Below, one piece after another: positions 54,847 to 64,000 of a stretch of 64,000 bases of DNA. Source of the DNA: Pascua guehoae (lineage: Eukaryota; Basidiomycota; Tremellomycetes; Trichosporonales; Trichosporonaceae); the NCBI GenBank assembly GCA_001600415.1, contig BCJX01000001.1, positions 491,877-555,876 of the forward strand. The letters run 5' to 3'. Below the pieces are notes generated by a model. It had not been told where the DNA came from and ran no database searches. It worked only from the letters and a program-made list of their open reading frames with translations. The position numbers and the translations under genes are program-made. Every line of letters starts with the position of its first letter. The stretch's first letter is position 1.

Positions 54847-57049
54847 GCGCTGCCCGCGTGTGTGAATGGCGCCCGGAAGAGAGGATGAGCGCCGAGCACA
54901 GTCGCGCCCGTCCTCCCTCCCAAACCATGTCCATCTATGTGCGCAGATGTAGGCGCAGACCGTGGCAGGGATGCCGATAGAGGCGCGGCGATGTCGACGC
55001 GCGCCGGGCCAGAGACACCCGATGGCTTGTATATCTCCCGAGGGAGGGTTATGTTATCATGAGCGAGACTGAGCCGGAGCGGTGGAGGTAGCCACCGGTT
55101 GACAGAGGTGGAGATGGGAGCATGTGCCGAGCACAGGGTCATGTGCAGCTGGGTGTGGGTCTGAGGAGAGACCGAGTTCTGAATGCCACCCTTTGATCCA
55201 GCTTGCCTGCGATCCCACTGTCCTCGAACGGCGATCACCGTGAGGAGTTTGCAGTCTCTGGAATGTGGGGCTTCACAGGGTGTGCAGGGAGCAGCCCAAA
55301 GCCCACAGGGCCATCCGCGTATGCTCGCAGCATTTCTTCCACTGCACCGGCTGGGCACACACACCAATGGAGAGCTTGCCCGATAAAGTCAGGGATGGCT
55401 TCTGTCCCGGAGGGCACCCCAGCTCCATTAGACCCCTTACACCCGTTCTCGACAACAACACCAATAAAGAGCTACCGTGACAAATAAACAGGGGAAACGG
55501 GGCGATAACCGCGTGGATCGCTCAGACCAAGCGGCATCCTACAGGATGTCCAGTGGCTGGTGGGACTCGCGGGTGGTGGAGCGGTGATGACCGGCCAGGT
55601 TATCGTGCCAAGTTGTCACAACATGACACAGCCGGGCTTCTGAAGTATCCACGGGATTGTCCCAGTTGTCACACAACATTTGTTGCACAGTGGCAAGACG
55701 TGGCTGGATCCGGCTGGAGGGCGGGGTGTTGGCAACCCCGACAAACTCGACAAGGAGGTGTTGGACAGTGACAAGTCCAGACTTTGCCCATCATGATCTT
55801 CTGCTCCAACGGTGTGTGACAGTCTCTACCCCAACTGTGCCAACTGTGCCAATACGACCAGTGAATGTCACATTCCAAACCACTTCCGCGCGTCCGCGAC
55901 TGATTGCGACTTGCAACGCGCCACCTTGGCAATCACGACAAGGCGCGTCCATGCAAGTGGGGTGATTCTCGGTGTGCGTGCCGATAGCGTCTATGCGGTG
56001 CGAGATCGGGCCAAGTGCCGTCTTTATGACTAGCATGTGACTGGAGGACAGTAGCTGTGGTATGCGGCATTGGCAAGCGTCGCGGTGCAAGCATGCGAGG
56101 TGCGAGCATGCGAGGTGCGAGCGCATTTGGTCACATTGCCCCTCATCATCTGCACGTGTGATAGTCACCGCGCACGTTGCTTTGCACGGGTACTACACGT
56201 CGGTGACTGCTCCAGTACTGTAGCGGTTAGTACTCTACTCTGGGACGCATCAGTGCACCCGACGGCCCGATGGAGGTGGTGCACACCCGTGCGCAGCCTG
56301 TGACTGCCAATCGCCACCATGGCCGGATCGATATGCGAATCACGACGGCTGAAATATTTGCGTCAGTCGCTTGGTTACTGCATTCGTTTGATACTCGCAT
56401 CGTGGCGCACAGGTTTGGATCGACCGGACGGACAGACTGGCGCCCGTGTCAGTATCAGTGTGTGGGGTGCATGTGGTGACCAGTGACAAGGTGCGTGTCA
56501 CCGGTGCGAGACGAGGTGCGAGATGAGGTGCGAGAGCGGTGCGAGCGCGGTAGAAGGCATGCAAGGTCAGTCGAGAGGGTGCGAGGAGGTTTGGTGCATC
56601 GTGAGTGGGTGAGTCGTTGGTTAGAATCCTCAAGTCTAGGCACCAGCGGTTGCTGTTTTCACGTGGGGCGCATCGGCTGGCCTGCAATGCCCTGCATGGG
56701 CCGCCGGTTGCGCTGACGATGGTCATCTGTCGTTGGCTGATCTTGTTCTGATATTGTGATTCTCGCACCGATCAATGGGATGGGGATATGGGGGGTGGAT
56801 GTGCACTGGCATTGGCAAACGACCCATTTGTTGACAGGCAATAATACAGGGTCGACGTCATGCATCCTGGCTTGGGGGCGAGAAAAACGGTGACGGTGCG
56901 AGCAAAGATGGGTGCGAACCACTCACAGCACACGCACACTGACGGACGCGTCTGGTGGGTGCGCTGGGTGGGCGCCACATGCGGCGTTTTACCAAAATTT
57001 CCGCAAACGCCGGGTGGGTTGCCACCGCCTGGCAGCCGGGGTCGCAGTG

Positions 57050-57055
57050 TATAAG
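57050..57055 (+). promoter_or_regulatory. TATA box upstream of candidate U3 RNA
   Basis: TATAAG about 40 bp before the proposed RNA 5' end at 57091. Confidence 0.4.
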
Positions 57056-57090
57056 AACCCACGAAGCGTGCATCTCTCTTTCTCTTCATC

Positions 57091-57400
57091 GACTGTACTT
57101 TACAGGTAAGCCTACCCCACCTTTCCCCTCTCCCCTCGCCCCTCTCCCCCGTCCTCGCCATCGCTACCTTCTTGCTCGCGACCAGTGCTAACATTGTCCA
57201 GGATCTCTGTTTAGTATCTGTCTTTTCTCGCTAGTTCATACTAGCCACATTTTCCACGTCGAGGCGATGATAGAGTCCCTCTTTGCCCTTCACAGAGCGC
57301 TCGAACCCGCCTCGGCGGGTTCGCGAAGACGCGGCGGACCGCCGAGCCCAAACCTCACGGCGAGGGCGAGGCGCGACGTGGGCACCGAGGGCTTTCTGAT
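57091..57400 (+). ncRNA. Candidate U3 snoRNA, split by an intron
   Basis: GACTGTACTTTACAG (57091-57105) is followed by a classical intron: GTAAGC, branch TGCTAAC, CCAG ending at 57201. Joining to GATCTCTGTTTAGT gives a 5' end much like U3 RNA, and the intron sits where yeast U3 genes are interrupted, just before GGATC. About 80 nt into the spliced RNA, GATGATAGAGTCCC and then CAGAGCG resemble U3 boxes C' and B in order and spacing. A perfect 10-bp hairpin (about 57301-57322) and other GC-rich stems follow, with CTGA near 57397. Against it: the stretch matching box A is not the expected invariant sequence, and the 3' end and last boxes are not certain. Confidence 0.4.
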
Positions 57401-57790
57401 CGACGTCCCCCTTCCTTCCCCTTCACTCTTTCCCATCCACCCCTCGTACACGCACTTGACAAACACCACTGTTGGTAGCAAGCTAGCTCCGTTAAGGATG
57501 CATAATGGTGAGCCTTTACCTTCCGAGTCTTCCCCCTTCTCCACTTCTCTCGTCGCATCCCCACCCTTCCCCCCCGCGACCTGTCATCGGTGATGACCCG
57601 AGTGCATTTGGCTTTAGGGAGGCGCGCGGCCGTCATGGTCGTCGTCACCGCTGCTGAAAAACCCTCGCTACCTTAAACTTTTTACTTCTGAAACCCACTT
57701 TCGTCCTTCCTGTCTCTTTTTCGCAAAATTTTCATGCTGGGAACACGGGAGCTGACCAAACAGATTACAAGCAACTGTCGCACATGTCTG

Positions 57791-57872
57791 CCGTCGCCGC
57801 TTTCGGAACACTAACATCTCCTTCTATCCTCCCGTCGCCGCTTTCGGAACACTAACATCTCCTTCTATCCTC
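57791..57872 (+). repeat. 41-bp perfect tandem duplication
   Basis: The 41-bp unit beginning CCGTCGCCGCTTTCGGAACA is present twice without change (57791-57831, 57832-57872). Confidence 0.95.
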
Positions 57873-58353
57873 GTTGTAGTTTTCTCTTGTACTGTAGCAA
57901 TGCACGCATCTCTTGTCTTGTTGTCCAGTGTTTGTCTGTTGTGTGCCTTGGTTAGTGCATGACGTCGTGCTTCAGTCGCGTGTGTGCTTTGAGTTTCGTC
58001 AGAGCTTCAGAGTGGCTAGCCAGCACGTGTGGCCGTGTTTGTTATTGTTTTGACGCGCCGATCCACGATCCACAGCCAGCCATACCACAGCAAGCAGTAC
58101 CCACCACGCACATTGTCCACATACCAACACGGACCTTGTGTTTCAATCAAACCACAGGACAGGTACGCGGTACAACCAGCCACCGAGACCACATAGACAC
58201 CCAGCAGATCGCAGACTGTTTGTACGCCAGTTGGGCCTAGCTTTTATATCCGGCACCTCCAACCGCACCGACTCCATGGCGGCCTTTGAGTTGTGCACCG
58301 TGCCTCCCCCGTACGTACGCTTGGCTGCATGCAACCCAGATGAGAACGATCCG

Positions 58354-58777
58354 CAGGTAGTGTGTGCAGCTGCGCCTGTCATACGACTGAAGTGTCAAGA
58401 ATTCAATGGTGGCACTAGCGTCCACGAGCAAAAGTGCGACACCAGAACTTGTCAGTTTTGTAACCCTACCAAACCCCCCCGTCTTGGCTCCATGCCTCGT
58501 ACTCTACTCTTCAAGTCCACTCACCACATGGACAAACGCCGGCTGGTCTGGGTAGGATACACTGCCAGGTAGAGTGCGCAGCTGGGCTAGTCATACAGCT
58601 GCAGTTTCCAGAGTTCAATGTTGGCACGAGCGTTCAGCAGTTAAAGTGCGAGACCCACACTTGCCAGTGCTCTACCCCCATCAAGACGTGGCATAGCTCC
58701 ATGTCTCGCTCGTACTATGCTCTTCAAGCCCAGACCACATGGGCACAAAGCCGGCGTAGTATAAACTGCCAGCATGG
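58354..58777 (+). repeat. Diverged 212-bp tandem duplication
   Basis: Two units start CAGGTAGTGTGTGCAGCTG (58354) and CAGGTAGAGTGCGCAGCTG (58566). They remain alignable along their length, and one reading frame is similar in both: EFNGGTSVHEQKCDTRTCQ against EFNVGTSVQQLKCETHTCQ. No intact gene contains either. Confidence 0.75.
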
Positions 58778-59716
58778 GAACCAGTGTCGGGAAATGGCAT
58801 GATACTCGGGGCACGACTGACATTCCTGGTCCTGGTCCAGTTTCGATTGCAGCTGTGCCATGTCTGATCTTGAAAGTGTCACTCGTTGATATGTCAATAT
58901 CCATCCCAGTTGCTAGCCGTACACACAGCACTTCCAGGTTTATTTCAATGTGTGACCGAGAATAGTGGTGGTTATGTGATGAAAGAGTTTATACCCATAT
59001 TACCCTCGAACCCTCTTTCTACACCCTCCTCCTGCTGTCCATATAGGAGTGAACTACTACCATGACCGCTATCCATGTACGCTCCATCCCAGCCCCAATA
59101 GTTTTGACAGGTGCATGAATTGTTTAATGTTGACTGTTTAATGTTGAGTTCCAATGTAGCCGCCAACGCGAGGAGCCGCACCAATAAAATCCTCATTGGC
59201 TGTCGTGTCGCTGTCGGCAGTAGAATATCCATGATGTAAAAGGCACAGTCTGCCTCGACGGTACCTAGAATACCTTTGGAGAATAGGCATTGCACGATAT
59301 CGTGGTGTCGAGGCACAAAAGGCTGACGGATAACTGCCAGCCGTGCTCGATCGCGGACTCTAGAGGCATGATCGACCATCTACTGGCACAGAATACTGTT
59401 ATGGAAATGCTGAGGCTAACAACGTGCCAAGCTCTGCTGGCAGACCCACTGCAGCCACACTCTGATACCTCATCACTATTCCTCGTTGCGACCAGGGCTA
59501 TGGACATGTCCAGCGCGTCCAGCTGCGGTACAACATCCACACCCCAACCATTCTTGTCACAAACCAGCTCCCGATCCGCATAGAGCAGTCCCACTACAAC
59601 CTTGCAACGGCTGTCGCCTCGGAGAAGTAGCACAAGTCACAAGTAACCCATATCATGTACCGTATACCCTGCATTGCCCTAATCTACACCAACATGCACT
59701 CTCGCCACCACCCCGT

Positions 59717-61510
<1,794 letters not shown>

Positions 61511-61861
61511 GGCGGTGAGGTGCCCGGAGGGGTTGGAAAAGAGAAGGTGGGGAGCGCGAAAAGGAAGGTTGAGAGAGAGAGATGAGTTGATGGTGGCGGC
61601 GGTGGCTGTTGTGATGGGCACAGCCAGGCGAGACACGCAGAGTCAACTCGCTCCGTCCACCCAGGCCACCCAGGGGCAAGACCGACCGGGCCGCCAGAAA
61701 TGACGCGTGGCCCCATTCCCACGTGGCTTATTTGGTTCCGTCGCCAAGCGTCGATCGGATCAAGTGCCCGAAGCGTACCCTGGGCGGCATCTTGACATTG
61801 CAACAACCACCAACCACCACTCTACTCAACCTTCACCCCTCCCTCTGACGCGCAGTCGACA
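61511..61861. other. Divergent promoter region, VPS4 / SPT20
   Basis: No gene. Short leaders lie on both sides. Confidence 0.5.
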
Positions 61862-63347
61862 ATGTCGAGTGCATCCGGCTACAACTATCATCGCTTTGCG
61901 CGTGCAGTCCTGAAAAAGGCGCGCAAATGGGAGCCATCATTGTCCATCCAGCTCTACCCCACCTACTGGCGCTTTGAGAACAGTGTAAGTATACGACCTC
62001 GGCTTTGTCTCGGCTTTGTCCTTTTGCCCAACTCGATAAACAAGATGCACACCATCCTGTCACATTATAACCGTATTGCTTACACACAGGAACTCAACTT
62101 TCTCTACGATGGTCCCATGAAGCCGTTCCTCATGGCGCTGCGCGCGCAGGTCATCCCCGCCGCGCTCATCCCGTTCCTATACGACATCCGCCCGCCCGTC
62201 TCGTTTGTCGATGGATGTCTCGTGGTCGAGCTACAAGACTTTCGCAAAGTCCCAGAAGTGCGGACACGAGTGGTCATGCGACCCGCGCCGGAGACGCTAC
62301 CTCTCACGATCGACATTATGCTCGAACGGCGAAACGAGAGCTGGGATGACCAGATGACGCTCGAGCTCGAGTCGCGGATAATGGTGAGTTGGATTGGGCT
62401 GTATGATATGTTGCGCGGGTGAGGGGAGATGGTGGGGTTATGTGCGCGTCGGCTTGGGAATGGGCTGGAGTGCTCTCCCAGGTGCTTCCCCAAGCTCTCG
62501 CGCCGTGGCACCAGGCTTTTCACGAGCAAACCACGACAGCAGCTAACTCCAGGCCGCAACGTCTCCACCACTCTACCTTGGCACCTCGCTCCTCGCATCA
62601 CGCAACGCCGCACTCTCCCTGGCGCTCACTGCCCCCGCGGGTCCGAACACGGCGGCGGACGGCGCGTTCCGCTCGACGCACGACAAGGGCGAGGACGAAG
62701 ACAGCGAGACCGAGACGCTCCGCAAGCTGCTCGGCGCGGGCGCGGCCAACGCGCGTGGTGCGGGCGGTGCGTTCCAGCCCAACTGGTCGATTCTGCGGCT
62801 GCTCGAGCGCATCAAGCAGCACAACAAGCAAAAGGAGGAGGCGGCGCGCGCGGCGGCCGCGCGAGGCAACCAGCCCGAAGGCGCCGCGGCCGGAGCCGCT
62901 GGCGGACCACCACCACCGCCGGGCCCCGAGGAGAAGAAGAAGACCAAGAAGAAGCGCCCCGCGCCCGCGGCGGCCGACGAGGAGGAGAAGAAGCCGGCCA
63001 AGAAGAAGAAGGCCGCGCCGGCGGACAAGAAGAAGGACAAGGACAAGGAGGAGGAAAAGGAAAAGGAGAAGGAGAAGCCTGCAAAGGGCAAGAAGGCGGA
63101 CAAGGGCGACAAGGGGGACAAGGGGGATAAGGACGACAAGGACGACGAGAAGAAGGACAAGCCGGCCAAGGGCAAGGATAAGGGCAAGAAGGAGGCAAAG
63201 GGGGACGCCAAGGGGGACAAGGAAAAGAAGGACGACGACAAGAAGCCCGAGCCCAAGAAGAAGGCGACAAAGGCGGCGACCGAGAAGAAGAAGAAGGCGC
63301 CCGCGCCCAAGAAGGACGACAAGGATAAGGACAAGGACAAGAAGTAG
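61862..63347 (+). CDS. SPT20: SAGA complex subunit Spt20
   Basis: Exons 61862-61984, 62090-62383 and 62553-63347, all phase 0, give 403 residues. The Spt20 domain is clear (LYPTYWRFENSELNFLYDGP, MKPFLMALRAQVIPAALIPF, PVSFVDGCLVVELQDFRK), followed by TLPLTIDIMLERRNESWDDQ and PNWSILRLLERIKQHNKQKE. From about residue 245 the protein is an extreme Lys/Asp/Glu/Ala tail (repeated KKDKDK, KGDKGDKGDK). Spt20 is a structural subunit of the SAGA co-activator in the nucleus. Intron 1 is 105 nt, a multiple of three with no in-frame stop, so failure to splice would add 35 residues rather than truncate the protein. The tail is not part of the family core. Confidence 0.92.
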
Positions 63348-63654
63348 GGAGAGTAGCGGGGATGGCGGGAGAGCGGAGTTGTAGCCTGTTGTACGCATGT
63401 ATCGTAGTTGTCATGGCACGAGTTGTCTTTCGAGCAAGTGGGAGAGTGTTTGTGGGGGGCCTCGAGGTAACGTGTAATTGGCATCAGTACTGGCAGCTGA
63501 AAGGCAGATCGTGATGTAGCAACCGGTGTACCTCTACCCACTGCTCCAACTGTCAATCACAGCAACATCGTGCGCGCATGCTCCACCCAAGTCATCAGCA
63601 GACAAATGCAGTGCATAATGCAGTACGATACAACCCAAACGCTCTAAATGCCAT
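63348..63654. other. Convergent intergenic, SPT20 / unknown gene
   Basis: Nothing recognised. Confidence 0.5.
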
Positions 63655-64000
63655 CTAATAAGTCAAGACGCGCCCCATGCCAATACTCCCCGCCCCTCCC
63701 TTTTCCTCCCCGCGCTCGGCGTCTCGCCGCTTGCGCCGTACTTCGACGAGGCTGCGCACAAACTCGAGCACCTTTTCCACGGCGGCGGCGTCGCTCTCGC
63801 TCGGCTCGGCGCGGGCGTACCGCGCCCTGTCGACAATGGACGCGTACGACGCGACAAAGACGCGTAGGGGGTCGGGCTTTGTGGGGTCTGTGTTGCCGTT
63901 GTATGTCTCGGCGGCTTGGATGAGGGGGACGAGGGCGTGGGGTGGGGCGGAGGAGCCGTGGGGGAGGAGGATGCGGCCTGGCGTTAGTGGTGCCGCGGGG
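63655..64000 (-). CDS. 3' end of an unrecognised gene (runs off the window)
   Basis: The last exon 63977-63655 follows an acceptor CTAACGCCAG ending at 63978. It encodes about 106 residues: RILLPHGSSAPPHALVPLIQ, ETYNGNTDPTKPDPLRVFVA, SYASIVDRARYARAEPSESD, AVEKVLEFVRSLVEVRRKR and a Gly-rich end, MGRVLTY. It looks soluble and helical at the end. The family cannot be named from this piece. The remainder lies beyond 64000. Confidence 0.6.
   Translation of the reverse strand, partial: PAAPLTPGRILLPHGSSAPPHALVPLIQAAETYNGNTDPTKPDPLRVFVASYASIVDRARYARAEPSESDAAAVEKVLEFVRSLVEVRRKRRDAERGEEKGGAGSIGMGRVLTY

Larger units (their letters stand above)
54847..59716. other. Gene-poor 4.9-kb region
   Basis: No protein gene is supported. 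It contains a candidate spliced U3 snoRNA with an upstream TATA, short gcgaggtgcgagc-type repeats (about 56090-56120 and 56505-56550), a 41-bp tandem duplication and a diverged 212-bp tandem duplication, all listed separately. A fragment with C-box- and D-box-like words (GTGATGA near 57590, CTGA near 57653) might be another small nucleolar RNA, but no terminal stem is clear. Confidence 0.5.

Noticed and set aside
57588..57690. Separate C/D-box snoRNA
   Set aside because: GTGATGA and CTGA words are present, but no terminal stem or convincing guide region could be drawn.
62573..63556. Long minus-strand frames of 266-327 codons rich in Phe, Leu, Ser and Val
   Set aside because: They are antisense to the Lys-rich tail of SPT20, where AAG codons read backwards give CTT/TTC; the composition has no other support.

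Overview
The window looks like a chromosome segment of a GC-rich basidiomycete yeast, probably a tremellomycete of the Trichosporonales type; the order is an inference. The evidence is intron-rich genes with introns mostly of 35-100 nt, donors of the GTGAGT/GTAAGT type, CTNAC branch sites just before CAG acceptors, a fused trifunctional TRP1, and fungal housekeeping genes (RPC2, MPK1, CLC1, VPS4, SPT20). Exon coordinates come from reading frames, splice signals and phase bookkeeping done by eye.

Layout. (1) 1-20.8 kb is an array of nine divergent paralogues of one F-box-like family (eight on +, the last on -), with a broken, partly inverted relic of a tenth. Six of them share a phase-0 intron just upstream of the F-box-like segment. 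Most carry a proline-rich, low-complexity N-terminal half, and several start with MGC. A small tRNA-like (SINE-like) repeat family lies between them. (2) 20.8-25.4 kb is gene-poor, with a 19-bp minisatellite and a 139-bp element with inverted ends. (3) 25.4-38.4 kb holds a small valine/proline repeat protein, an intron-containing tRNA-Tyr, a nuclear Dot5-type peroxiredoxin, an unusual pepsin-fold protein with no signal peptide, two adjacent paralogues with a short RRM-like end, an orphan three-exon gene, a glutathione-S-transferase-like gene, and a MITE with perfect 25-bp inverted repeats. (4) 38.8-54.8 kb is dense and conserved: RNA polymerase III second-largest subunit, the cell-wall-integrity MAP kinase, an LPA-acyltransferase-like gene, TRP1, an unrecognised nuclear-looking protein and clathrin light chain. 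(5) 54.8-59.7 kb is almost free of protein genes but has a candidate spliced U3 snoRNA and a diverged 212-bp tandem duplication. (6) 59.7-64 kb holds VPS4 (with a 10-nt microexon), SPT20 and the 3' end of an unrecognised gene.

There is no operon-like logic. The clearest functional theme is the expanded family of putative Skp1-adaptor-like proteins in the first third. It appears to be evolving fast through tandem duplication, internal exon loss and gain, and local inversion, and it is the best candidate for something undescribed here.
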